A stretch of 64,000 nucleotides of DNA. Origin: Ixodes scapularis. Taxonomy: Eukaryota; Arthropoda; Arachnida; Ixodida; Ixodidae. The notes below the pieces were generated by a model that saw only the letters and a list, made by a program, of their open reading frames with translations, searched no databases and was not told the origin of the DNA. The DNA lies in assembly GCF_016920785.2 (NCBI RefSeq), contig NW_024609930.1, positions 1,116,001 through 1,180,000 of the forward strand, read 5' to 3'. Every line of letters starts with the position of its first letter. Position 1 is the stretch's first letter. Shown in pieces: positions 44,321 to 55,509 of the stretch. The translations under genes were made by a program, and so were the position numbers.

Positions 44321-44512
44321 AAGGCCAGCTGAACTAGAAAAAGCATAAAGATAAAGAAAAGACCATTCACACCGCTGGACTAACGACTGATTTTCTTTTT
44401 CCTCCTTTTCTACTACGAGCTACACTTTAGGAAATAATTATATTTTCCTCTTTTTCTTTGCTTTCTAATTCACCTTAAATTTTTTTTTCCTTTCTAATTC
44501 CGCTTGAAATTT

Positions 44513-46340
44513 TTACCCCCGAAGAAATCTTTTTTCTTTCTCGTGCAGCACGAGAAAAGGTGCACTAATGCAGTCATTGCCTTCTTCCTCAATGGCAAGT
44601 ACCTCTAGGACTTCTCGTCCCAGCTTTGTCTTGTTCCTTGCCAAGATGTTTACGTCGTAGAACAGTGCCGAACATTGACATGCACGACGATGGATTGGCA
44701 AGTGTCCTCCTGCTGACAGGGTTTTCACTGATGCAGCGTGCTCCTTCGTCCAATCATTAATGCATCGGCCGGTTTTTCAGGGTTAACTTCGGCCGCATGT
44801 CAGCGGAATGTGGTACACCACCTCCTTTTCACACAGGGCGTATGGAGACTTGTGAACTGTGCCACACCTCTTCTCGTGTTTACTTCGCTCCTGGTTAACC
44901 CTGCGGCACATGGAATAGGCTTTGTTTGGAGCCGAACACACCACCTGAACGCTTTGCCGTCCAGCAACCTTTTTCAACTTGTGGGTCATCCCGTGAACAT
45001 AAGGTGCTACGACCACCGCATGTCGAGTCTTCTTTTCCTTTGTGCTTTTATTCGTGCACCCTAGTCCACGCTTGATGGTCCTGCACACCTGCTCGCAAAT
45101 TGCTACCAGGAGTGATTTTGGATACCCAGCTTCCTGTAATCTCGAGACCTGAGTTTTAAAACTTCGCTCGACTTGATGGTGACAGATCTTCTTTAGGGCA
45201 GATACAAGGGCTGTGATGGCCACTCCTCGTTTGACATTCTTGGAGTGCCCCGAGTCAAAAGGTAGAAAGCCTTTGCACGACCTGGCTTGGTATCTCCAGC
45301 ACACGTGGTTACCTCTAAATTTCAATGCCAGGTCCAGGAACCTGATAGAATTATCCACAGGGAGTTTATGGTGAATTTGAGTCCCAAGCAGCTCTGTTCA
45401 AAGCATCGCATCACTGTGTCTCGGCACCCGCCCCTTTCGTGATCTACCTTTGTGTTGCATAGAATTAAAAAATCGTCGACGTACCTGGAGATGCCTTCAA
45501 TCCTTGGATCTTTCAATCTTTCTTGAATGGCACTTCCGCAAGCCGCGAGGAAAACATCACTGAGGCACGGAGCCACGCGTGAGCCAATGCATTTTCCACT
45601 TCTTTGTACATATAAAGAATTCTCGTGCGACACTACTGTTGCCGTGAGCTACACACGTAGGAGCTCCAAGAAACTCTCCAGGTTCATGCCGGCTGTGTTC
45701 TGGAAAGCTATGACACCCTGCTGTTCGATGGTTTTTCGAAGAATTGATTGCAGGCTTGCTTGTGGTATGGAGTAATATAAGTCCTGAATGTCGATAGAAA
45801 ACCCGGAAACAATGTCAGACCCCTTCTCCCGAATAAAGGCGATCACACTTTCGGAGTTGGGAATCCTGAAAGGATCTTGCATCGTACACTGGGACAATTT
45901 CTTTGCGAGATAGATCGACACCTGTCTTTGCCATGTGTTTCTCTCCGATACTATAGCCCGAAAAGGAACGCCGTCCTTGTGTGTTTTTGCTGAAAAAAAC
46001 ACCGACAGGTGGGTCTTCTTTGTTCCTTTGATTTTCGTTACGAGTCTTCTTTGACGGGTGTTTTCGAATATTTCCAGGATGGCCTTTTTTGTTGATTTAG
46101 TTCTTTTTTTTCTTCCACTGGAATGAAATTCTTAGCCACGGCTTGAGTTGCCTTTTGTTCATACTTTTCAGAATCCAGCACCACAAACCCTCCCTCTTTA
46201 TCCGATACACAAAGCCTGAGGCCTTTGGTCCGCAATTCATGTACCGTTGATCCAAAGCTAAACTTTTGATGTGGTTGGGCCCTTTGGTTTTTGATCCAGT
46301 CAACCCCTTCATGCAGCGAGCTCCCTTCACGAGAGAGCAC
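44513..46340 (-). pseudogene. Penelope-like reverse transcriptase/GIY-YIG remnant
   Basis: Pieces in order on the minus strand: 46038-46340 (N-terminal region, LRLCVSDKEGGFVVLD); 45649-46002 (FSAKTHKDGVPFRAIVS and SIDIQDLYYSIPQ, early RT motifs); 45322-45633 (GSRVAPCLSDVFLA and the catalytic RYVDDFL, about 45468-45500); 44783-45358 (FLDLALKF, CHHQVERSFK, then VVAPYVHGMTHKLKK); and 44513-44728 (GGHLPIHRRACQCS). The GIY-YIG core between the last two is degenerate: CGRS then stops, with KTGRCIND readable. The order matches Penelope-like proteins of arthropods, and no intact frame remains. Confidence 0.88.
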
Positions 46341-46780
46341 GCTGCATCAGTGAAAACCCTGTCAGCAGGAGGACACTTTCCAATCCATTGTCGTGCGTGT
46401 CAATGTTCGGCACTGTTCTACGACGTGAACATCTTGGCAAGGAACTAGACAAAACTGGGACGTGAAATCCTAGAGGCACTTGCCATGGAGGAAAAAGGCG
46501 ATGACTGCATTAGTGCACCTTCCCTCGTGCTGCACGAGAAAGAAAAAAAGATTTCTTCGGGGGTAAACATTTTAAGGGGAATTAAAAAGGAAGAAAAAAG
46601 AAAAAAAATTTTAAGTTGAATTAGAAAGCAAAAAAAAAAAGGAAAAGAGAATTGTTCCCTCAAGTGTAGCTCGTAGTAGAAAAGGAGGAAAAAGAAAATC
46701 GATTGTTAGTTTAGCGGTGTGAATGCTCTTTTCTTTATGTGTATGTTTTTTCTAGTTCAGCTGGCCTGAAGTGAGTCAAC
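46325..46780 (+). repeat. Inverted copy of the Penelope-like 3' end
   Basis: The plus strand carries the C-terminal coding and 3' UTR sequence found minus at 44325-44745: CTGCATCAGTGAAAACCCTG, CCGAACATTGAC-type text in reverse, a CTCGTGCTGCACGAG hairpin, then purine/pyrimidine runs and TCACACCGCT-type sequence. The CTCGTGCTGCACGAG palindrome lies near 46526. Identity is about 85%. Confidence 0.85.
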
Positions 46781-46789
46781 TGTAGACAT

Positions 46790-48590
46790 AGGTACGAAGC
46801 GTGCGCTAACTTGGATGCGGTAGAAACCCTGAAGTTTTAATGTCAACTTCACACCATGTTGTTAATGGCAAAGTGGTGTTTGCGGCAAAGTGTTGGAGCC
46901 CTTCAAAACGGTGATGGTCTCCTTCAGACCGATGATGATGGCGACGAGAGTTCAGTTAGATTCTAGGTTGAATCAACGCACCCGACGACGTCGGCGTGCT
47001 TGTCGAGGTGGCGACGAAAGCCTTGCTTCGCACATGCCTCAGCTGCCTCGGTCCGGGGTTTTGTCGACCCAGCCGTCTCTTCCCAGCCGGTTGACAGCGA
47101 CACTCGCGACGGCCGTCACGGCTCTGATCACCATCGACTAGGCATTAGCCATGTTATCGTCGGTGGCAACCGCGCCCTTGTAGCACCCCGTTGCGCAAAA
47201 TTTCAGTGCGATTCGATCAGTAGCTGCTGCTCGACGGTCATCATCTCTCAACGTCGCCATCTCTCGTCGCGCAGCTGGTCACACTGCGATCGCACGGTGC
47301 TTTTCGACAAGCGGTAATTGTCGTCAGAAACATTCGCTGAGCATCGCGGAGGTAACCGGGTGCTCGCGCAGAACCCGTCATTGTACGCGTTGGTCGAGCC
47401 ATCGTTGCGCAACAAGCATCGCCGCTATTTATTGCGCTTTAGAATCCTGCCGAAAGCTGGTTCCCCTTTGTGCAATAAAAACAAAAGTTACAAACACGCG
47501 CACGATTAGGTTTTTATTGTAATAACACTATCACGAGCACATCACCCCGAACGATGCTTGCACGAACGTTGGCTTGCAGTGCGCAAGCGCGCCTGCTCGA
47601 CAGGGACGTGGAAAACCTGGAACTTCTTGTAGCTCCTATACTCGCACTAGCTCGCACACATAGCAAAACAGAAAGTAGGGTGTGTCGAGTAGTACCGCAG
47701 TTGATCTAGGTACTCGACTTCCACTATGTGCTACGTAGGTCGGACGTGGTCATACGTCACTTTTTCGTCACGGTCCGAACTCGAAGAGTGACAGTTACGG
47801 CAAACGGTTGCTGTCGCGTTTCGCGAACGTCCCCATGGGAACTGCATGGAATTATCACGCACGCTGTGGCCAATAGGAGCACTCGGTTTGCAGGGATCAG
47901 GAGTTTTCGAGAAACACGACCGTGGCCGTTTATGACCAGAATAGCACCCCTGGACACGCGTCACCATTAGCGTGCCGCACTGCCATGTGACTCCTCAATA
48001 TACTGCGGAAGCCAACGATCACTATGAAATGATACGAGCCATATTGCGGAACCGAGTCGGCTGTATGAACTGGCAAGAAACACTTACATTCCTCCCAACG
48101 GCACATGGTCTGTATGAATGGCGGAGCGCAGGAGATAGTTGCGCTGGATGTTGACGTCGCGCATATCTGTTCTGGGGTTTCTCCTTCGTGTGGAAACAAA
48201 AGGAGAAATCCGCGAAGAAATTTACGCGTGAATATTGACAAAAAGAAGTTCGCGATGTGATGTGTGCCATGCCGGCAGCGTGAACACATGTGCAAAAAAG
48301 AAAAAAAGACATCTGGAAATTGCGGGAAATTAGAAAAAATATGCAAAAGCAGTTTCACTTTTTTTCTCAAGTCAATTGGTTATCTATTGGTCCCACTCAG
48401 GGGGCTCGCCCGAGCACTGAAAAGTTTATAAATCTTATATGCATTTTATTAAGTTTATGGGTGAAATGGCTACGATCCTTCAATTAATTAATTTTACATT
48501 ACTTACATAATTAAAAATCTTAGGCGTTTGTAACTCCGTCGGCGGGTGCTGGAGTCCGTCGAACCAGTAGTTGGATACGCGAGCCGCATT
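46790..48590. other. Unassigned, CpG-rich in places
   Basis: Frames at 46890-47317 and 47728-47970 lie in CpG-rich DNA and have shadows on the opposite strand. AATAAA at 47475 follows a short chance frame. None of these matches a family I know. Confidence 0.35.
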
Positions 48591-48598
48591 TCACGCGC

Positions 48599-49178
48599 CA
48601 GCTTGTCTTTTTCTACGGCGCCTTTTTGCCAGTCACTGCAAGGTTCCAACCCTAGCGAGGAGGTCGATGAGACGAGCGGTGTTGACGGTGTTGTCGCAGA
48701 AAGTGTTTCCAGAGATGCCTTCTAAGGAGGTGTTCGGTAGATGTGCTGGCTTGATGCGGTCTAGCGATACAACTTCCTTGCGACCTCTGACGGCCAGGGT
48801 GAATGTCTTTTCATTTCGTTCAAGCATCGGATAAGGTCCATCGTAGGGCGCTGTAGTGGGCGTCTGACGGTGTCGTTTCGCACGAACACTTGACTACAAC
48901 GTTCGAGGTAACGCCTTACCAAGACCTTGCGTGATTGTATTCTGGGTGCGGCTGGTTGCAGATTTTGTAGAAGTGACCCTAATCGGTTTCTGTAACTCTC
49001 GCAGCCCGTGTCGCTTGCTTTATTGGTACTGTGAAAAACTTCGCCGAGCAATCGAAGGGTAGGGTCGTACACCAATTCAGCGGCATTGCATTTTAGTTCA
49101 CGGAAATAGGTGCGGATGCCATGTTTGTCCAAGCGACGGCTTGTCTTTTTCTTCGGCGCCTTGTTGGCAGTCGCTACA
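48599..49178 (-). pseudogene. Ty3/gypsy-like integrase C-terminus fragment
   Basis: On the minus strand a region with CNAAELVYDPTLRLLGEVF (48761-49237 frame) is followed by ERCSQVFVRNDTVRRPLQ. After a frame change comes VLERNEKTFTLAVRGRKEVV with SLDRIKPAHL (48633-48827 frame). This is the post-catalytic part of a gypsy-type integrase, with the tail module usually ending in DRLKPA. The catalytic core, reverse transcriptase and LTRs are missing. Direct repeats of about 45 bp (48599-48643 and 49132-49178) bound the fragment. Confidence 0.75.
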
Positions 49179-49179
49179 T

Positions 49180-49835
49180 GGGTAACCACAAGTGTATTTA
49201 AACTCAGTATTGCTACTAATTGCGAAAATGCTGGCATACAGTTATTGATACATAAATTTCAGCGATAGGTGCGAAATAAACTTCTTCAGAGCTCTTGAAC
49301 GCGGGCAGACACATAAACCAAGCGCAACACGTGACACATAGGAACCATTGCGACTATTTACGTTTTAAAAGTCCAGGCGTGTTCAACAAAAGCGCTCCCT
49401 ATACGTTACTGGTTGCAGAAGTTGGTGACAGGAATTAACTAACTTGCAGAGAGTTGGTCGACCGTAGTGACGTGGATACTCACATAATGAGCGCTAAACA
49501 AAAGAGAGCCTTTACAGGTGTGCTCGTCCTTCTCTTTTGCTTAGTTTTCGTTCTATTAGAATTAAGTAATATTTCAGGTAACCTGTACTGCAACGTGGTG
49601 GTCACGTGGCAGCGCCCTGACAACGTGCAAAAAAGGCTCCCCAGCCGATTTTCACGACTTACACGACAGACCGAATCACGAATTTTTGTCCGCGGACGTG
49701 TACCACGTGGCCCACGCACCCGTAACCAGTTTTTGCAATCCGCACCTCGTTCGCAAACGCGCGGACTGATAAAGTCGAGCGCTTTATCTATTATGATTAT
49801 AACGCAGTTAAATGAAAAGGTGCAAGCGAGCTGGA
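49180..49835. other. Unassigned
   Basis: Part of a 243-codon plus frame (49454-50185) that runs on through a repeat. The first 40 residues are hydrophobic but no family is recognised. Confidence 0.4.
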
Positions 49836-49839
49836 GAAG

Positions 49840-50131
49840 ACTGACGAAAATAATCCCTGGAGAAGTGGAACATGAGGGACAAAGGACAAACACAAATCTT
49901 CAAACACAGCTAGGTGACTGGTGCGCGACCGAAAAAAATCCGCCTGGTCCGGGTATCGAACCCCTAGCTCAGTTGGTAGATCGCTCCACTGGTAATGAAG
50001 AGGTCCCGGGTTCGATACCCGGACCAGGCGGATTTTTTCGGTCGCGCACCAGTCACCTAGCTGTGTTTGGAGATTTGTGTTTGTCCTTTGTCCCTCTTGT
50101 TCCCCTTCTCCAGGGATTATTTTCGTCATCG
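49840..50131. mobile_element. Snap-back SINE centred on a tRNA-like head
   Basis: The left arm (49840-49963) is the inverted copy of the right arm (50008-50131), about 95% identical over ~124 bp. They share CGAAAATAATCCCTGGAGAA, GGACAAAGGACAAACAC, GACTGGTGCGCGACCGAAAA and GCCTGGTCCGGGTATCGAAC. Between them is a single 44-bp core with the D-arm and anticodon region of a tRNA-like SINE head. The right half is a plain SINE (tRNA head plus body); the left half is its body and T-arm in reverse, lacking its own A-box. Confidence 0.88.
49961..50032 (+). mobile_element. tRNA-Thr-like SINE head
   Basis: A-box TAGCTCAGTTGG and B-box GGTTCGATACC are both good. The anticodon stem CTCCA/TGAAG has one mismatch around the loop CTGGTAA, so the anticodon position reads GGT (Thr-like). 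The T-stem CCGGG/CCCGG pairs. The 5' acceptor strand does not pair with the 3' side (ACCAGGC); its expected partner GCCTGGT lies about 15 bases further upstream, in the inverted arm. This is not a functional tRNA gene. Confidence 0.75.
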
Positions 50132-50204
50132 TCGCCTTATCCACTCGCGTGTTTTCGGCGGGAGATTGACTTGAAAAGCGCTTAGTCTGGCAACTGTATA
50201 TAGT

Positions 50205-50570
50205 TTTGTTTTAGAGCGCAGCTCTTAGGCGCCCGTTCCGGCTTGAGCGGCGTCGGCGTCGCCGTCGGCGTCGGCGTCGGCGTAACCGCGGGGTGCATTA
50301 TGGGTAAATTTCAACGAAAAACGTAGCGGAAAATTTTCCCCGCTAAAGTTATTCAAAATATTTGCCCGCTAAAATCAACAGAAAATTTCCCCGCTAAATT
50401 TAGCAGAAAATTTTATCTGCTATGTTTAGCTGGAAGTTTTCCCCACTCATTTTAGCGGAAAATATTTCCCCTAAATGGGAGGCGACTGTGCCTTCCCATC
50501 CTCCTCCTCAAGAGCTGCGCTCTAATTCGGCGGTAGAGGGAGTTGTAAACGGCTTTCATTTTTTGTTCTT
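50205..50570. repeat. Composite palindrome element, copy 2 (inverted)
   Basis: It begins TTAGAGCGCAGCTCTTAGGC, then GCTTGAGCGGCGTCGGCG and a (GTCGGC)n run (50252-50282). Diverged CCCCGCTAAATTTAGC units (50325-50475) follow. It ends CCTCCTCCTCAAGAGCTGCG, CTCTAATTCGGCGG and GGAGTTGTAAACGGCTTTCA. The edges match copy 1 at 40690-41390 in reverse, but the central array is a different palindrome. Confidence 0.75.
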
Positions 50571-50574
50571 GTTT

Positions 50575-51298
50575 TTTGATGATTAAAAGAAAAATGGCGC
50601 ATCGGTTATGTTTCTGAGTTCACTCGTTCATTTTTTCGAGCGATTCTTGGTTCCGCGAGTAAAAGAAACTGCAGAAACTTTATCCGGGTGACCTGACGCA
50701 GGTTCCGGTACTCTTTGTGTCCGTGTCAGGAAGCTCCCGTCAAAACCCGGCTAGCACGCCGCGATAATTCTTACACGTCCAATCAGTATTTCACCGAGCA
50801 AGACCTCCCTTGTGGCTGTGGTGTACCTGAGTGTTGTGCACGAGCGCGGAGTGCGTGAAGGCATCTCCCAACGCCCCTCCGCGAGCCCAGAACTTCGTCG
50901 CTCCTAGGCCGAATCCATGTCGAGCAGGACCATGCCTGTGTCACTGTCATGCCTTGGGCAAATGAAGCTAGTGGAGCTTCGCGCAAAGCCTATCACGATG
51001 TTTTGTCTCAATTTGTACGGAACAGCGGCGTACGCACGATTCTTTATCGCGTTAGGAAAGGTCGATTTCTCTCTTGGACAAAGGTGCCACGTTGCGATGT
51101 TGGAGCTTCGCGGTAGTGTGGGATGGCTAACAGGCACGGTCCGTCCACGCTGGTGTCTGCTCGTCGCCTTCATCTTGTGGATGCGCTTGAGAGACGGACG
51201 AACCGCGGACAGGTCGTCACGAGATCAATCCGTCCGCGGATCAGTCAGTCGTGTGAATCGGGCTTTAGGTGAGGGCTCTGCCCGACACGGAGCGACAA
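50575..51298. other. Unassigned, CpG-rich
   Basis: Overlapping frames on both strands (50917-51303 plus, 50904-51173 minus); no motif. Confidence 0.35.
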
Positions 51299-51301
51299 GG
51301 T

Positions 51302-51573
51302 AGAGTCCTCCCACGAGCGCACGCGCGCCCAACAGCCCGCGGCGAACTAGCGTCGCCCAATAACCAAACGACGCAAAAAAAAAAAAAAAATCTAGTTTTT
51401 ATGATATTAGACGAGCACGAACTCCCTGTTCAAAAATGTGCGACGGCTGCCCGAGAGATGCCGTGGCAATGAGATAATATATTTGTGTTTTTCCAGAGTT
51501 GCGCCGTTTCGCCAGCGAGTGACGCTAGTTCGCCGCGGGCTGTTGGGCACGCACATGCACTCGTGAGAGGACT
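51302..51573. mobile_element. Foldback element with ~57-bp arms
   Basis: The left arm (51303-51360) and right arm (51517-51573) share AGTCCTCnCACGAG and CCCAACAGCCCGCGGCGAAC, then TAGCGTC. The loop of about 155 bp includes an A run. The target duplication was not resolved. Confidence 0.75.
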
Positions 51574-51579
51574 TCATCT

Positions 51580-54505
51580 AAACGAACGCGTCTTATAACT
51601 GCTCATGCCAGTGTCATCATCTAAAAAATACATATCTTACACCGTTGCCTCGCAGTAGCTTACGACGGAATGAATCATGCTCTATGCTCTATTAGCGTTG
51701 TCGAAGGGCGCAGACCGACGACGGTGGCTATCCCAGAAGCCGTCGCGCGAGCACATTATTCGGAAATCCGGATATCGGGGCTAGTCGGATTGTGTGAGAC
51801 GCTCATTTCTGCAATTTGAACCAACCATTCTTGCCGCGCGCCGTGGGATGTTCTTGTGGATGTCCCCTTGTTGGTGTACATATTTAACGTTCATGCGCTC
51901 GACTGGACGAGTGTGTTCGTGGATGGGGACTGCTTAGAGAATGCGCTATCCCCGAGATGCATAGTAGGCCTAACGAGACGGGCGCACATGCACGGGGTTC
52001 CGGCAAAAGCTGATGCTCGATGACGCGCCATATGTAGAGTTCATAAGAATTAAGGATAACCTAATATTGTGTGTGCTCTTATGATCACGTACTCGCGCTC
52101 ACCGGCAGCCGTTTCTGATCGAAAGAGTAAGGGATGTCGAATGTACGGAAACGGCGAACTGAGGGAAACACCTAATATATTTAGCCTTCCATAATGTTTC
52201 AACTGGGGTGTCTCAGCTTGTGAACGTTACTAGGGGTACTCGATAAAATTGGAACTGAATAATATCTTGTTTTATAGATTCCATAAAGTGCGCTACGTTT
52301 TCGGACGCGTAAATTGTATATTTTGGCATCCTCCGCTCCCTTCTGCGTTAGTTTCTTGAGTCAACATGAAAGGCTTCCATGGTGATAACAGACCGGCCAT
52401 CCGCCAGGAAATGGTCAATCTCGAATATTGAGTGCAGCAATTTAATCGACGTGACGCGACAGACTCGTCTGAGTCGCTTGGCATGACTCCGGCGAACCTG
52501 CTAAGCGTCTAGATTCGACAAACGCGATATTGTGATTTTTTTTTCCGTCGGCATTTGTGTGACATCTTGTAGAAAATAAATGCTTGTTCGCACTCATTAT
52601 CTCCACCATTTTCTTGTTCTTAAACTGCTAACCATTTCCGGAAACCTTGTTTTGAAGCTTGACGCACGACATGTACGAAACGCTCCGTCCGGTTGCTTGA
52701 GTGCTACCGACCAGAAAACGGAAAGACGGTGTATAGACGATGCGGTTGCCACGTAGACGCGCATGCACAAAGTGGGGCAGTTCGTTCTTCGTGCATTTGT
52801 TATACTTAGGCAAAACAGGATTTGTAGTTCGGTTAAAGAAAAACCAATGACCAGTAAGTTATATCCGGGTATACTTAGATAATGCGTGCTGACACCTCTC
52901 CTACTCCTCCATATTTTTTTTTTTTTTTTTCAAAAATATTCAGCTATTCGTTCTTTTGTCGCAGACAAATGTGATATAATATTAAGTACAAACCGCGCTT
53001 TTTTTTGTTTAATTTTTTTTCAAACACACTTTGAAAACAAAAATATTGTCTTGAAATACCTTTTAGGGGTTCGTCGACTTGTCTATATTTTGCACCCTAA
53101 AATCTTCTTTTAAGGACCCTGTAAAAGGGTCCTTCGTCAAAAACACATTAGGTGTACATTTAAGCTCCTTATGGAATGCAAAATGTTCTTCACCACCCAG
53201 TTGCCTTTCTAGTGCGCCAGTGGGCGATTATGCTTGATGCGAAACCGTTCTTCTTGAGCTTAAAGAGTTCTTGGGGCGTCAAAAAACCTTTCAAGATCAA
53301 ATTATATTAGATTGCACATTTTCCTAAAACATTAAGTTCATTTTGGAGTTTCTTTTAGGAATAAAGCATAATCACTATCACCTCAACGATGGCCTAGCAG
53401 TTATGCAGTCGAAGCAATTCTTAGTAAAATTTCTATAGAAGTATCAAACACCGAATAAATAGGTTACTAATGTTATATTTTGTGAGCCGACCGTGGCATT
53501 TATTCTGATCATGTATATCATACACACTGGGACGCTAATAACCGTTTATTAGTTTTAAATATTCTTTTATCGCCATCAGGATGCCCAAAATCATTTCGAG
53601 GCCCTCCTTTTCCCTAGTCGCCGGCTCCTCCAAAGTAAGCTCATCAATCGTTCGCGCTTGCGCTAATGCGCCTAAAGGGATAACCGACTTAAATTTACGC
53701 CAGGAAGAAGCGTTCATTACATAGGAGCGGTTCAATTATTAAGCACTCTATCTCGCATGCGTGCCGAGGAAACGCCAGCTCAGCCTGCTCATGTCTTTAG
53801 ATAATCTTGTTTGCTCGTAATGCTGCGCTGCAGAAGTCTTGCTCGGAAATTCAACGCCTTTTTTTTTCGGCTATATTTTAATGGTGATGACTTTAGCGTG
53901 TCTTACTTAATTAAGGTACCTTAAGAAAGTATAACTGATTATTTATGTGAGATATAAAGCATATTTTACAACAAAATAAGTATAATCCGTAATATGAGAA
54001 TAAACTTTGGGGAGAGGGGAATTGTCCTAACCTCTGGCGATTTACCCTACCCACCCTCATCGATGGCTCGACCCCACAATCAGCGGGTGCCCCAACCACG
54101 ACCGCACTCGACAGAGAGGAGTCAACACACACAGACAGCCGGCGAGCCAAACTCCTCCGCAGCCGTAAAGGGTTCCAAGTTTACAAGTTAGCGGGCGGAA
54201 GACTCCACAGCCGAAGGGGTTCAAACGTGCAGTTTGGCCTCCAGAGGCAGAGTGATGATCAAGGCTTGGCATCCTGTACACAACACCTTTGCGGTCTTTT
54301 GGTGGCTGCAAATATTGAGTTTAGCAGCATTCTGGGCAATCCCTTCAACCAATACCAAGGATTTTTTTTTTTTTGCAGCATGAATGTGAAGGTTTTGGAG
54401 CACAGATCATAGGTGGGCATCCCAAAGACAATCGCATACACGAAACTCAACACCTTTCGAATGAAGTTCACAAGAGCAGCTATGAACAATGCAATACACA
54501 AAAAT
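51580..54505. other. Unassigned stretch
   Basis: No motif or inverted ends were found except a 23-base hairpin at 53114-53136 (AAGGACCCT...AGGGTCCTT). T-rich runs lie near 52913-52930 and 53000-53025. Confidence 0.45.
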
Positions 54506-54510
54506 AGACC

Positions 54511-54883
54511 GATGAATGAAACTTGATCGAATGAATCAAAGCTTACGAAGCCGCCAAAAGACTAAAATCTTTGGTGGTGCCATGATTTGATATTGGGTCC
54601 TCCCAATATAAATAGTCGGGTATTGGAAGGTGACAGCGAGCGTCGTATCGCAGTTTACGTGGCGGCGTGTGCTTTCAGAAGATATGTGATAGGATACATT
54701 TCATATTTGTGTATTAATAATACAGATAGGAATCCCCAGAAAGACAAGGTGAAGTGACAGAGCGGTAAGCGTACCCAACCGGATATTGGGAAGCCCGGAG
54801 TTCAAATTCCGGCTCCGGCAAGCATGTCTTTCGGCGGACTCGTAAACTTTGATTCATTCGATCAAGTGTTGTTCATTCATCCG
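54511..54883. mobile_element. Second snap-back SINE
   Basis: The left arm (54511-54562) is the inverted copy of the right arm (54826-54883). They share ACTTGATCGAATGAATCAAA, TTACGA and CCGCC, AAAGAC. The right arm directly follows a tRNA-like head (54749-54820), so it is the SINE body; the left arm is the same body reversed, ~190 bp upstream of the head. The arrangement parallels 49840-50131 with an unrelated SINE. Confidence 0.75.
54749..54820 (+). mobile_element. tRNA-like SINE head
   Basis: It contains GTGACAGAGCGGTAAGCG (A-box-like), an anticodon hairpin CCCAA/TTGGG with loop CCGGATA, and a B-box-like GAGTTCAAATTCC inside a CCGGA/TCCGG stem, ending CTCCGGCA. The 5' acceptor strand does not pair, so this is a SINE head, not a tRNA gene. 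The anticodon position would read GGA (Ser-like), with low certainty. Confidence 0.55.
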
Positions 54884-54889
54884 CATATT

Positions 54890-55505
54890 TCCGATTATTT
54901 CCTCTTTGAAGACCACGAACGGTGATTAAAGTGCCCGTGATATAAACAATACAATACACACGGGAAGCAACAATAACAAGACCAGCTGTACATGGGGCAA
55001 AACCTCGTCTAAAGTGGAGATCTGTGAAGAAGACATGTATAAGACTAAAGAACTACGACGCGGGTCTTGTGTATCATTAATGTGTTCACGTTCGCCTCAT
55101 CCGAGGCCTCCAAACTTCGGTAGAAAACATGAGCCGTGTTTCAGAGACGGCAAGCATCGGTCGAAAGACACTCGTGAATCCGTGGAGAAAGAAATGGCAT
55201 AAAATGAAGCTAAATAAAACGCGCGCGAGCACACCTTCGCGACAATATCTTAATGTTCGCACCACATCCTACATTTAGCAGGCTTTAAAGCATCGAAATG
55301 AAATAAATGCTGCCACAGCATGAAGTACAGTGAACATATACTAATTTTTAAAGACTAATTAACGAAGCAGTTAAGTTTATAAATGCATTCAAGAGTCCGG
55401 CATGTAGTTATTCGATACTAGATAAATGCATGTACTTTTGCAACTTGGAACGCTCCCCCCCCCCCCTCTTAGACAAAACATTGTACGTCAATTCGTCTGT
55501 AAATT
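54890..55505. other. Unassigned
   Basis: Nothing recognised; a run of ten C at 55456-55466. Confidence 0.4.
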
Positions 55506-55509
55506 ACTG

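Larger units (their letters stand above)
44325..46780 (-). mobile_element. Penelope-like element with inverted terminal copies
   Basis: The coding remnant runs minus from ~46340 to ~44513, in the order reverse transcriptase then GIY-YIG-type C-terminus, which defines Penelope-like elements. The 3' terminal ~420 bp (44325-44745) recurs in inverted orientation at 46325-46780, so the element has long inverted ends. Terminal copies in direct or inverted orientation are known for this class. Stops and frameshifts throughout make it inactive. Target duplication was not resolved. Confidence 0.88.

Noticed and set aside
49961..50032. Functional tRNA-Thr gene
   Set aside because: The 5' acceptor strand does not pair with the 3' side, one anticodon-stem pair is broken and the sequence sits inside a snap-back SINE.
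49454..50185. 243-codon open frame, longest in the window
   Set aside because: Its second half translates the palindromic SINE arms and the tRNA-like head, with mirror-image peptides on the other strand; no protein family is recognisable.
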